Shown one piece after another: positions 26,955 to 35,765 of a stretch of 64,000 nt of DNA; position 1 is the first letter of the stretch, and each line of letters begins with the position of its first letter. The stretch comes from Rhizobium giardinii bv. giardinii H152. Lineage in GTDB: Bacteria; Pseudomonadota; Alphaproteobacteria; Rhizobiales; Rhizobiaceae. The stretch covers positions 83,412-147,411 of the forward strand of contig NZ_KB902746.1 of NCBI RefSeq assembly GCF_000379605.1. Reading direction: 5' to 3'. Under the pieces are notes generated by a model. It did not search any database. It saw only the letters and a list, made by a program, of their open reading frames with translations, and had not been told where the DNA came from. Made by a program: the position numbers and the translations under genes.

Positions 26955-27006
26955 ATCCTGTTGACGAGCGGCGCGCGCCGTTATTAGCTGTTATTGGGAG
27001 GAGAGC

Positions 27007-27987
27007 ATGCTTATCCTTGTCACGGGTGCTACGGGCAAGGTCGGGCGGCACTTCATAGCTGGGCTGCTTGACGATCCGCGCTTTTCGAATGCGCGCATAC
27101 GTGCCCTTTGCCACAACCGGTTGTGCGATGAGAGCGACCGGATTGAAGTTGTGCGCGGGTCGATTTCCGACCGGGTGGTCGCGAACGCGGCGCTCACTGA
27201 CGTCACCCACGTCGTACACCTCGCCACGTGCAAGGAAACGCCCGCCGACGTTATGGACGTCACGGTCAAGGGACTGTTCTGGCTTCTGGAGGCATTCCGG
27301 ATAAGCACCACCGCCCGTCAGTTCATTCTTATCGGCGGCGATGCCGGAATCGGCCATTTTTACTATCGCCACGACGGCCCGATTACCGAAAACGTGCCGC
27401 ACCAGGCCTATCCGGGAAGCTACGCTCTCTCGAAAGTTCTGGAAGAGGTGATACTGCAACAGTTCGGCATCCAATATGACATCAACGGCTGCTGTCTGCG
27501 CGCGCCGTGGATTATGGAAAAGGACGATTTCAAGCATACGTTGTCCTTCGGTGACGACGTGTTCGGCGGCCCAGACTGGAAAACGCTTGTTCCTGAAGCC
27601 GACGCAAAGCGCTATGCCGCGGAGGGGACCGTGCCTCTGCTGCATGATGCCGACGGTCGACCGTTGAAGCGCAACTTCGTCCACGTCGAAGATCTCGTCA
27701 GCGCCATATTGGCCGCGATCGACAATCCGCGTGCGAAGCGTCAGCTCTTCAACGTCTGCATGGACCGGCCGGTCGACTACGGCGAAGTTGCAGGCTATCT
27801 CGCCCGCACCCGCGGCCTCTCTTCGGTCGACATACCAAGCCAGTTCCATTCGAACTGGATGGACAACAGCAAGGCGAAGTACTTGCTGGATTGGCGGCCC
27901 CGCTACGATCTGGAATTGCTTATCGACTCGGCTTGGAAATACGAGCGCTCACAGAATGACCCTCGCATCGTCTGGTATCCGGGTTGA
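27007..27987 (+). CDS. NAD-dependent sugar epimerase/dehydrogenase (extended SDR)
   Basis: The 326-residue protein starts with the extended SDR motif VTGATGKVGRHFIAGLL and has YALSKVLEE with the catalytic Tyr and Lys (YxxxK); VHVEDLVSAILAAIDNPRAK follows later. Such enzymes epimerise or oxidise sugars, here probably a catabolic sugar or its acid rather than a nucleotide sugar. GGGAGGAG precedes the ATG. The binding-protein gene follows after 47 bases, so sugar capture and its first conversion appear co-expressed. The substrate is unknown. Confidence 0.82.
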   Translation: MLILVTGATGKVGRHFIAGLLDDPRFSNARIRALCHNRLCDESDRIEVVRGSISDRVVANAALTDVTHVVHLATCKETPADVMDVTVKGLFWLLEAFRISTTARQFILIGGDAGIGHFYYRHDGPITENVPHQAYPGSYALSKVLEEVILQQFGIQYDINGCCLRAPWIMEKDDFKHTLSFGDDVFGGPDWKTLVPEADAKRYAAEGTVPLLHDADGRPLKRNFVHVEDLVSAILAAIDNPRAKRQLFNVCMDRPVDYGEVAGYLARTRGLSSVDIPSQFHSNWMDNSKAKYLLDWRPRYDLELLIDSAWKYERSQNDPRIVWYPG

Positions 27988-28034
27988 TGTGTGTGGCGGA
28001 CACGCCGTGTCCGTCTGTTTCATGGGAGGAATCT

Positions 28035-29021
28035 ATGAGGAAGATATTATTGCTTGGCGTCGCCGTTTTAGCCCTCGGCGCAGGAGAGGCTTTGGCCAAG
28101 AAGCAGCTCGTCATCGTCGTGAAAGGCCTCGACAACCCGTTCTTCGAAGCGATCAACCAGGGTTGCCAGAAATGGAACAAGGAAAATCCCGACTCTGAAT
28201 ATGAATGCTTCTACACTGGTCCTGCATCGACCTCCGACGAGGCCGGCGAGGCGCAGATCGTCCAGGATATGCTCGGCAAAGCCGACACCGCAGCGATCGC
28301 CATCTCGCCCTCCAACGCAAAGCTGATCGCCCAGACGCTGAGGACCGCCAATCCGAGCGTTCCAGTGATGACACTTGATGCCGATCTTGCTGCCGAAGAT
28401 GCGGCGCTGCGCAAGACCTATCTCGGCACCGACAACTATCTGATGGGCGCGCGCATCGGTGACTACATCAAGAAGGCCAAACCGAACGGCGGTAAGATCT
28501 GCACGATCGAGGGCAATCCAGGCGCCGACAATATCCTGCGTCGCGCCCAAGGCATGCGTGACACTCTCACCGGTCAGAAGGGGCTCACCGAGCTGAAAGG
28601 CGAAGGCGGATGGACGGAAGTCGCCGGATGCCCGGTCTTCACCAATGACGACGGTGCTAAGGGCGTCCAGGCGATGACTGATATTCTTGCCGCCAATCCC
28701 GACCTCGACGCCTTCGGCATCATGGGCGGCTGGCCGCTGTTCGGCGCACCGCAGCCCTATCGCGATCTGTTCAAGCCGATGGCCGACAAGATCGCCAGCA
28801 ACGAGTTCGTCATTGGGGCCGCCGACACGATCGGCGATGAAGTGGCGATTGCGCGTGAAGGCCTGGTGACGGCACTTGTCGGCCAGCGCCCCTTCGAGAT
28901 GGGCTACAAGGCACCTTCGGTGATGTTGGACCTGATTGCCGGTAAGCCGGTTGAAGATCCGGTGTTCACAGGGCTTGATGAATGCACCAAGGACACGGTC
29001 GACACCTGCATTCAGAAGTGA
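28035..29021 (+). CDS. Sugar ABC transporter periplasmic binding protein
   Basis: The 328-residue protein has a clear Sec signal (ILLLGVAVLALGAGEALA, cleaved before KK) and a Peripla_BP_4 fold: LVIVVKGLDNPFFEAINQGC, IAISPSNAKLIAQTLR, VPVMTLDADL, and TDNYLMGARIGDYI. It is of the ribose/fructose/xylose-binding type. GGAGG precedes ATG 28035. It is the likely binding protein for the divergent permease and ATPase. A hairpin follows at 29028. Confidence 0.9.
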   Translation: MRKILLLGVAVLALGAGEALAKKQLVIVVKGLDNPFFEAINQGCQKWNKENPDSEYECFYTGPASTSDEAGEAQIVQDMLGKADTAAIAISPSNAKLIAQTLRTANPSVPVMTLDADLAAEDAALRKTYLGTDNYLMGARIGDYIKKAKPNGGKICTIEGNPGADNILRRAQGMRDTLTGQKGLTELKGEGGWTEVAGCPVFTNDDGAKGVQAMTDILAANPDLDAFGIMGGWPLFGAPQPYRDLFKPMADKIASNEFVIGAADTIGDEVAIAREGLVTALVGQRPFEMGYKAPSVMLDLIAGKPVEDPVFTGLDECTKDTVDTCIQK

Positions 29022-29027
29022 ACGGCA

Positions 29028-29063
29028 CCGTTCGGGGCGCTCAACCGTCGGCGCTCCGAACGG
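29028..29063 (+). terminator. Hairpin after the sugar-binding-protein gene
   Basis: CCGTTCGGGGCGC pairs with GCGCTCCGAACGG with a single G-T pair around a 10-base loop, 7 bases after the stop. No T run follows, so it could be a terminator needing help or a 3' stabiliser. Confidence 0.55.
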
Positions 29064-29210
29064 CTATGGCGGCCCTAGGTCTGCCGGTTTGTCGCGCTTG
29101 ATCGATATTTGCGACTTTCAATCTCAGCCCAGGCTTGGCTCGCCAGAGCATAAATTCGAGGTCGACGCGCCACGCCATTATCCTCGACAACCCAGCGCTG
29201 CCCGAGCGAA

Positions 29211-29369
29211 ATCGTCGATCTCATTACCGGCGCCGTACTTCTGGTCGACCCCCGCCCTTATCACCCGGAACGCTTCAAAGGCACCGCCTGGGGCAAGGTG
29301 GCGGATTTCTGGACAGGAGCTGAGTGTGGCGCGATTAAGCAAGTGGGCACCCGAAATGGTGCCGCCTAA
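29211..29369 (+). pseudogene. Possible gene remnant
   Basis: In the otherwise empty 29064-29365 region one plus-strand frame reads IVDLITGAVLLVDPRPYHPE and continues RFKGTAWGKVADFWTG before a stop that overlaps the acylphosphatase stop. It has protein-like composition but no start codon or ribosome site, and the sequence before it does not continue sensibly in this frame. I could not name a family. Confidence 0.25.
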
Positions 29370-29650
29370 TGCCTGATGATAAATTCTGACGGCAGCTCGC
29401 CTGCGGGTGCTGGTTCGGTGTCGACCCGGGAAACAGACGCGCCGATCGGCCCGTCCCAGAATTGCTTCAACATGGTAGCGACCGCGCCATCCGGCCCGGC
29501 GATCAATGCTGTGACCGAACCGTCATCCTCGTTGCGCACCCAACCGGTCAGGCCGAGCCGTTGTGCCTGCTTGCGTGTCCAGACGCGGAAGCTGACGCCC
29601 TGCACTCTTCCCGATATGTGCACAAGAGTTGCCTTGCGATCATCCGTCAT
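29366..29650 (-). CDS. acyP: Acylphosphatase
   Basis: The 94-residue protein is a standard-length acylphosphatase that hydrolyses carboxyl-phosphate bonds. HISGRVQGVSFRVWTRKQA contains the catalytic Arg and GWVRNEDDGSVTALIAG the catalytic Asn. ATG 29650 is chosen because GGAG lies 6 bases upstream; an ATG at 29662 would add four residues. It lies downstream of the shortened glutathione peroxidase gene on the same strand. Confidence 0.9.
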   Translation of the reverse strand: MTDDRKATLVHISGRVQGVSFRVWTRKQAQRLGLTGWVRNEDDGSVTALIAGPDGAVATMLKQFWDGPIGASVSRVDTEPAPAGELPSEFIIRH

Positions 29651-29765
29651 CGCCGTCTCCATCAACACCGCCCGCGTGAATCTGGAACATTCGTGAGCGG
29701 ATTCAAGGGTGTTTTCGTCCCGGGCGACAAGAATGGAACGCGGTAGCAGACCGCGCGCTCTGGAC

Positions 29766-30152
29766 TCAGAGCCGGTCGCGCATCGGCCCCTCGCCGATCG
29801 CCTCGGGTGCAAGGGCGGTCAGGCGGCGGTAGAGAGGATGGATCCTCTCGCCCTTGACCGATATCTTCGCGAAGATCGGGAACTGCACGTCATAGGTGCT
29901 GGTGCAGAATTCGACGATTTCCGCTTCGGTTCCCGGCTCCTGCCCCATGAAGTCGTTGGCCGGAAAGGCAAGAACGACGAGGCCGTCGTCGCGCTTTGCC
30001 TCGAAAAGCTTTTCAAGCTCCGCATACTGGACGGTCAGGCCGCATTTGGAGGCAACGTTGACGACAAGCATCACTTGTCCTCGAAAGTTCTCAAGTGTCG
30101 TATTGCGTCCGTCAGCGGTCTTGACGGGAATATCCAGTAAAGATGATGTCAC
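29766..30152 (-). CDS. Glutathione peroxidase-family protein, C-terminally shortened
   Basis: The 128-residue product matches the N-terminal three-quarters of a GPx: SLLDIPVKTADGRNTTLENF, VNVASKCGLT with the catalytic Cys, FPANDFMGQEPG with the catalytic Gln, and FPIFAKISVKGERIHPLYR. Usual family members are 160-180 residues and carry a WNFxKFLV segment with the catalytic Trp/Asn after RDRL; here a stop follows RDRL at once. In another frame the next bases read RSILVARDENTL, which may be a worn trace of that segment. The GTG at 30152 has GAGGGG upstream. Probably inactive or a pseudogene. Confidence 0.7.
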   Translation of the reverse strand: MTSSLLDIPVKTADGRNTTLENFRGQVMLVVNVASKCGLTVQYAELEKLFEAKRDDGLVVLAFPANDFMGQEPGTEAEIVEFCTSTYDVQFPIFAKISVKGERIHPLYRRLTALAPEAIGEGPMRDRL

Positions 30153-30202
30153 GTGTATTGACCCCTCTTGTCGTGAACGAAAAAACCGGTGGCACCGTCC
30201 GT

Positions 30203-32386
30203 TCAATCGTTTCCATGGAACATCTCATGGATAATGGCAACTCCACGCTGGCCATCCGTATTGCCGATCGCGGCCAGGGCTTCGAAGACCCGACGGGCGT
30301 CGCCATATCGCTTCAATTTCAGATAGGCATAGCCGCGAAGGGCCATCAGGTCCGTCCTTTCCGGCGTGATCTGTTTCAACTGGTCGAGCGCAAGCAAGGT
30401 TTCCCGCGGGCGGCCCGCATCGAAGGCGGCGACGGCCTTGTCGGCCAGGATGGCTGTCTGCAGTTCGAGGGCGCGTTGGCGGTTCTGCGGCGCCTTGACT
30501 GCCGCAACGGCAGCCTTGCTCGCCAATCCGGAACGCAGATAGGCCAGGCTCTGCCCATAAGCCGCGTCCTCCCGCGTTTTCGCCGACGCGCCGAGCAGGC
30601 CGACCTCGAAAGCAGCGGCTGCCTCTACCGGCCTGTTCAGCTCCATCAGGCACCAGCCGCGCGCCAACGCTGCATCTGGAGAAAGCGTTTGCGGGTTGAT
30701 TGTCGTCCTGCAGCCCCGCACGGTTACAGCGCTTCTGCGCTGGCGGGGTCGAGCGGCGGTCTCCGGACGGGCATAGCCCCGGGGCTCTTTAGAAACCGCA
30801 TCTATTCGCGCAGCCGGGCGGGCCCCGTTTTGGGTCGTTACCGTTTCCTCCGCATGCGGCAGCCTTTTCCGGACGGTTTCGGGTTCTTTTTCCTCTTCGC
30901 CAAGTTTGGCGATGCGCTCCGAGCGTCCGGCCCAGAGATGCTGGATCTCGGAAACGCCCTTCATGTCGTTTAGCTGCAGGTAGGTGATCGCCAGCCCGTA
31001 GGCGGAAGGCTCGTCGTCGAGCTTCCAGCCGAGCGCCGTCTTGAACCATTGCACCGCCGTCTGCGGCTGGTTCAGGGCGCGGGCGTACCAGCCGAACTGT
31101 TGCGCCGTTGCGGCATCCCGCGATTTGATCACCTCGGTGGCAATCCTCTTCAGGACTTCTGCCGTGATCGGAATCGGCGGATCAACTGCAAGCAGGTTTG
31201 TGGTCGCAGCCAGATACACCGCTTTCGCCTCCTTCGAGGCGTCGCGCCAGCGATAGAGCACGTTTTCGGCTTCGAGAGGCATGTTGCGATCGATCAATGT
31301 CAGCGCCAGCCCCTGTGAGGCGGACGCGGAATCCTCCTTGTCGCGGGCGCGCCGGAACCATTTTTCGGCGGCCTCCATGTCACCGCGCGGCAGATGATAC
31401 CAGCCAAGCAACAGGGCGTCGGAGGCAAGCCCGCCAGTTTCGGCGAGCCGCTCGACGCGCGAAACATACTGGGGCGGCACGATAATCTTGCCGTCTGCAT
31501 TGGCCTCGGCAATGAACCGGCGCGCAAGCTCGTCTCGGATGCTGTCGAATTCCGGCTTGCCATCCGGTGCCGTCTTCTCCTTGGTCAGGAGTTCCTCGAC
31601 CGTTTTCGAGGGCAGTAAATCCGCGGCCTTCTGGATGGTGGCCAGACGTTCGGCGGGATTCTGGCAATTGCTCAGGATGTAGGTATAGGCGTCAGTCGCC
31701 CGCTGCGACTTGCCGGTCCGGAAAAGCGCTTCGGCAACGCGCCAGAGAACATCGACCTCGCTGCATGTCAGCAGACTGGTCGTCTGGGCGCCGATGCGCA
31801 CGACCGTCTCGTATTGCTTGAGATCGGATGCATTGATCAATCGCAGCCGCGCCTCAGCCACACTCAAGCGTTCGAGCAGATCCGCAGGTGGCTGCCAGGC
31901 GGGATCCGCAGCTTGCCGTTCGGCGATCGCCTTGCGGACTTCGGCGTAGCGTGCCTGCGAATACAGTTGCCACATCGTCTCCAGTTGCTTGTCTTCGTTC
32001 GGAGGAATGGCCAGAGGGTCTTTGGGCGGAGTCCAATCGGGATAGAGCGCCTTCAGGCGCGAGATTTCCGCCTGCAGCCGTGCGGCATCCCCCTGGCTCG
32101 CGAAGTAGCGTAGCGCGCTTTCGTCAACCTCGGATGCAGTTGCCGCTGTAACCACTGTATCGAGCGGCGGCTGGGAAGGGCGCTTGATTTCCTGAAATAT
32201 CGGCGGCTTTTCCTCCGCGGCCCGTAGGGATGGCTGTAGTTGCGGCTGGCCCAACGGCAGAGCGGAGCCGTTTTCACCCACAGGCGAAAAGGACTGAACC
32301 ATATTCCTCACATAGTCGGGTTTCTTCATGCCGACGATGCCGACGGCCGCGATGATCGCTGACAATGCGATAATGGACGGCTTCAT
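30203..32386 (-). CDS. bcsK: Cellulose-operon TPR protein (BcsK-like)
   Basis: The 727-residue protein has an N-terminal membrane anchor or signal (SIIALSAIIAAVGIVGM), a Pro/Gln-rich linker, and then many helical TPR/Sel1-type repeats, for example GWYHLPRGDMEAAEKWFRRA and GWYARALNQPQTAVQWFKTA. It lacks a C-terminal beta-barrel, so it is not a BcsC porin. Alphaproteobacterial type III cellulose operons carry such a TPR protein, named BcsK, thought to act in the periplasm. ATG 32386 overlaps the bcsZ stop by 4 bases. The residue stretch near 530-570 is Arg-rich and disordered. Confidence 0.75.
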   Translation of the reverse strand: MKPSIIALSAIIAAVGIVGMKKPDYVRNMVQSFSPVGENGSALPLGQPQLQPSLRAAEEKPPIFQEIKRPSQPPLDTVVTAATASEVDESALRYFASQGDAARLQAEISRLKALYPDWTPPKDPLAIPPNEDKQLETMWQLYSQARYAEVRKAIAERQAADPAWQPPADLLERLSVAEARLRLINASDLKQYETVVRIGAQTTSLLTCSEVDVLWRVAEALFRTGKSQRATDAYTYILSNCQNPAERLATIQKAADLLPSKTVEELLTKEKTAPDGKPEFDSIRDELARRFIAEANADGKIIVPPQYVSRVERLAETGGLASDALLLGWYHLPRGDMEAAEKWFRRARDKEDSASASQGLALTLIDRNMPLEAENVLYRWRDASKEAKAVYLAATTNLLAVDPPIPITAEVLKRIATEVIKSRDAATAQQFGWYARALNQPQTAVQWFKTALGWKLDDEPSAYGLAITYLQLNDMKGVSEIQHLWAGRSERIAKLGEEEKEPETVRKRLPHAEETVTTQNGARPAARIDAVSKEPRGYARPETAARPRQRRSAVTVRGCRTTINPQTLSPDAALARGWCLMELNRPVEAAAAFEVGLLGASAKTREDAAYGQSLAYLRSGLASKAAVAAVKAPQNRQRALELQTAILADKAVAAFDAGRPRETLLALDQLKQITPERTDLMALRGYAYLKLKRYGDARRVFEALAAIGNTDGQRGVAIIHEMFHGND

Positions 32387-33432
32387 AAGCACTCCGGATG
32401 CTTTTCAGCAACGAAAGATAACCCCAATAAGTGGAGCGTCGAAGGATAATACAGCGTCGGCGTGAACTGCTTTACATCCGCCGGCAACGCTGTCTTGTCC
32501 ACCACACAGGCCAGAATATGGTTAACAATTCGATAACCGGGGTCCGTAAGATTGCTTCTGGTTGCACCAGAACTCAAGTCCACAATTGTTATCGCGCCGC
32601 TGGCGCCGGACGTGGATTGTCGAAATCTTGAAAGCAGTTGCCGGTCCGTGACGGCGCCTCGTACGAGATAGAGCGGTATGCGCAGCGCATTATACCCATA
32701 TTCAGCCGGAAAACCGGAGGCGGGCCTCGGGTCGGGTTTTAGGGAAATCCAGTCGGCGGGCAGTTGTTTCGGGCCGAAACGAAGCTCATCGACAAATGCG
32801 ATCCCATCGCTGCGCAATTTTCCCCAAGCCGGCGACGGCGCCAGTTGGTCGAGAACCGGGAAGGCCTCGAAAACCCAGTAGGACGGGTTGATGACCGGGC
32901 CGTCCCTACGGTCGCCAGCCGAAAAGCCCATGGCGCCAGGCAGCAACAGCGTCCGGCCGCCTTCCTCGACAACGGTCTTTGCAAGGATGGCGCTAGCGAT
33001 GGCTGCCCCGGCCGCCGTATAGTCCCTGCGGCCCCATTGCTGGCCGGCAAGGCCCAACGCGTAGGCGATCAGGATATCGCCATCGGTCGCATTGTTGACA
33101 TCGGTGACATGCGGCTTGGCGCCTGGGCTCCATTTCCAGGCGGCAAGGCCGTCATTGCGCAGCACAAGCTCGGTGCGCGTGAAAGTCCAGATCAACTCAA
33201 AATCCGCCGGGCTGCCCGCCAGGACCGACAGCAGCAGGCCATAGCCCTGCCCCTCGCTGTGGCTGATATTGCCATTCCCGTCGTCAATGATCCGGCCACC
33301 GGGGTCGAGAAATTTCGTCTTGTAGGCTTGCCAGGCTTCGGTGCTGATCATCGGCTGTTGTGCCTCGGCCGGAGGGGCTTGCAGGCAGAGCGTAACAATG
33401 CCTGCGAGGAGCGCTGCAAGCAGTTTTTCCAT
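32383..33432 (-). CDS. bcsZ: Endoglucanase BcsZ (glycoside hydrolase family 8)
   Basis: The 349-residue periplasmic cellulase has a Sec signal (LLAALLAGIVTLCLQ, then AEA). It shows GH8 features: ISHSEGQGYGLLLSVLAGSP with the catalytic Glu, NNATDGDILIAYAL with the Asp, and PSYWVFEAFPVL. BcsZ trims beta-1,4-glucan and is needed for normal cellulose export. Its start overlaps the bcsB stop by one base (TAATG). Confidence 0.94.
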   Translation of the reverse strand: MEKLLAALLAGIVTLCLQAPPAEAQQPMISTEAWQAYKTKFLDPGGRIIDDGNGNISHSEGQGYGLLLSVLAGSPADFELIWTFTRTELVLRNDGLAAWKWSPGAKPHVTDVNNATDGDILIAYALGLAGQQWGRRDYTAAGAAIASAILAKTVVEEGGRTLLLPGAMGFSAGDRRDGPVINPSYWVFEAFPVLDQLAPSPAWGKLRSDGIAFVDELRFGPKQLPADWISLKPDPRPASGFPAEYGYNALRIPLYLVRGAVTDRQLLSRFRQSTSGASGAITIVDLSSGATRSNLTDPGYRIVNHILACVVDKTALPADVKQFTPTLYYPSTLHLLGLSFVAEKHPECL

Positions 33433-35765
33433 TATTCCCGTCGCCCGAGATTGTTGAGCAGCATGGCGGTTGCAAGTCCCAGCATAACGCCCAGGCCTGC
33501 CAACAGCACGGCATAGGTCAGAATGTTGGTCGAAAGCCAGTTGGCGGCGATCAGCCGGTAGTTTGAAAGGGACGCTGGCTGGGTCTCGACGAAATCGAAG
33601 TCATTGATCGGTACGGTCGCGATCGTTTTGGTGCCACGCTCGTAGGTCGTGATATGACCGGCCAACTGTCCCCAGGTGTCCTGCGCGCTTACGGCCTGTA
33701 CGCCATCGCGCAAGTCCCTTCCTGTCGGTGCCGCCACCAGGGACCACGTGCCACTGCCATCGGGGCTTGCGCCTTGGGCGACCAGCAGCGTCGTTTCACG
33801 CGAGGGCGCAAAGCTCTTCTCCGATACCGAGGCGAAACGCAACGAAGAAAGGGAAATGTCGAAATTCTCCTTCACCCAATCCTCGAACGCAGCGATCCAG
33901 CCGGCGAAAGTGCCGCCGCTCAGTTTTTCGCGCCACGCATCGAGGGCTGCTTCGGTGTTGACGCCGTCCTGCCCGTCCGGGTCCGATCCCCATGTCGTGC
34001 GACTTGTTTCGTCGATATTCATCTGCGTCAGAACCGTGTCCGGCATTTGCGAAAGGGCACCGATGAAGATTGCGCTTCGGCTGCCGATCGACGTGGGAGA
34101 CGCCACGGTCTCCACGGGGATCGGGTGGCCGGTGCCAACCGCCAGCCGCCCGAGAAATGTGGCTGTTGCTGATAGCGTATCGGCATCGATGCGATCAAGG
34201 TAGAGGCGCGTGGGATCCAGGCTTCTACCATAGGGAAAACCGGTGCCGGCGGATGCGGCGAGATTGGGCAGTTGGGCGATGCGCGCAAAGTCGGGCATGT
34301 GGAATTCGGAGCTGTCAAACAGCGCAAACCGCGGCGTTTCGGAACCGGTCGCGCCGGGTGCGCAGAGCTTGTCATCCTCGGATTCGAGCATGGCTTCGAT
34401 TGCGATCGTATTCACGCCCGGACGAAAATGCCGCATCGTCACGTTGATCGGCAGATGCCTGAGGATGCCACCGCCGTACGACGCAATCGGCACGGTCGAG
34501 GCAATATTTCCATTGACGTATACGTCGATGTGGCTGCCGGGTACAACGGTCGCAGAGTAGGCGGCGTCGAGAAGGATGACCGCTTCGCCATAGGCGTTGG
34601 CGTAGAAATCCGCCGGAACGCCGACCGTGAAATCAGTCCGAAACCGCCGGCCAGAAAATTCTTCGGTCTTGAAGCCGAGTTGGGAGAACCGCAGCCGCGT
34701 ATCGGAGAAAAGGAAAGGCGCGTCGGGAGAGCGCCACCGCTGCGTCGTTATGACGTCGCGACGGACTGCGGGACCATTGACGTCGGTGGGTGCAACGATA
34801 CTCTCGATGGCCGCGCCGATCGCCTGCCATGTCGGCCCGCTGACGACAAGCACCGGCGAGCCGGTCGCCGGATCTTCGACGAAACCGGCGACGGGGCCTG
34901 CACTGGCGGTGGCGGGCAATGAGGCAAGGAGGGGCTGAAGCTCGGCGGGCGTACCAACGAGCACCGCCAACTCGCCCGGCTTTGCTTCAGCCGCGCTGCG
35001 CGTGTCGAAGGAGAAGGACTGGTTCGGCATGCCGGCGAGAACAGCCAGCCCCTGGGCAAGCCGCATCAAGGGTATCGTCGTGCTGGGCTGATCCAATGCG
35101 GGCACTACGAAATTGAACCGGGTGAGGCCATCGTCGTCAACGCCGATCGCCCGGATATCGTCCAGGCTCCGGAACCCCCGCGCCTCGCTGCCCGAAAAGC
35201 TCAGAAAAGTCGTTTCCGCATCTACGTTCGACCAGAGCTGATAGGTCGATTCGATCGTACAGTCCGTACGGTGACGCTGGTCTGCGTGGAGGCGGATCAG
35301 GTTCGAGCCGGGCTTCAGCAGATCCCTCGGCACGGTGAAGCTCAAGTCGGATACGGTATCAGCGGACCGAACGGCTTCGTCGGCAATCTTCGTATCGTTG
35401 ATCTCGACCGAAAGACGCGACACTTCCGGCGCGACGAAAATTGAGTTCTGATAACCGAGATTGAATTTTGCCCCCGTCGCCGCCTGCTGTGGCGTCAGAT
35501 ACACAGACCAGACCAGGCCCGCGGTTTCCCCATTGAGATCCAGATTGCCGTTTGGCAGAAGGTAGCGCTTGAACGCTTCGGCTTCGGGCGGTTGGGCGGC
35601 CGGTGTCTCGACCACAGGCCGGGAAGCCGGCTCGTCCCCTGTCCAGCCGTCGATCGGTGCGTCCGACGCCGGCCGCTCCGGCGTCATGTCAAAGGGCGCC
35701 TGCGCGCGAACCGGCAGACTGTGCGATGCAAGCAGGATCAATGCCAGCAGAACGGTCCTCGTCAT
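33432..35765 (-). CDS. bcsB: Cellulose synthase periplasmic subunit BcsB
   Basis: The 777-residue protein has a Sec signal (TVLLALILLASHSLPVRA), two repeats of carbohydrate-binding and flavodoxin-like domains, and a C-terminal membrane anchor (ILTYAVLLAGLGVMLGLATA). Typical segments are SIFVAPEVSRLSVEINDT and VYVNGNIASTVPIASYGGGI. It guides the growing glucan across the periplasm and is essential for BcsA activity. The start at 35765 overlaps the bcsA stop by four bases; the open frame extends to 35927 but that part is inside bcsA. Confidence 0.94.
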   Translation of the reverse strand: MTRTVLLALILLASHSLPVRAQAPFDMTPERPASDAPIDGWTGDEPASRPVVETPAAQPPEAEAFKRYLLPNGNLDLNGETAGLVWSVYLTPQQAATGAKFNLGYQNSIFVAPEVSRLSVEINDTKIADEAVRSADTVSDLSFTVPRDLLKPGSNLIRLHADQRHRTDCTIESTYQLWSNVDAETTFLSFSGSEARGFRSLDDIRAIGVDDDGLTRFNFVVPALDQPSTTIPLMRLAQGLAVLAGMPNQSFSFDTRSAAEAKPGELAVLVGTPAELQPLLASLPATASAGPVAGFVEDPATGSPVLVVSGPTWQAIGAAIESIVAPTDVNGPAVRRDVITTQRWRSPDAPFLFSDTRLRFSQLGFKTEEFSGRRFRTDFTVGVPADFYANAYGEAVILLDAAYSATVVPGSHIDVYVNGNIASTVPIASYGGGILRHLPINVTMRHFRPGVNTIAIEAMLESEDDKLCAPGATGSETPRFALFDSSEFHMPDFARIAQLPNLAASAGTGFPYGRSLDPTRLYLDRIDADTLSATATFLGRLAVGTGHPIPVETVASPTSIGSRSAIFIGALSQMPDTVLTQMNIDETSRTTWGSDPDGQDGVNTEAALDAWREKLSGGTFAGWIAAFEDWVKENFDISLSSLRFASVSEKSFAPSRETTLLVAQGASPDGSGTWSLVAAPTGRDLRDGVQAVSAQDTWGQLAGHITTYERGTKTIATVPINDFDFVETQPASLSNYRLIAANWLSTNILTYAVLLAGLGVMLGLATAMLLNNLGRRE

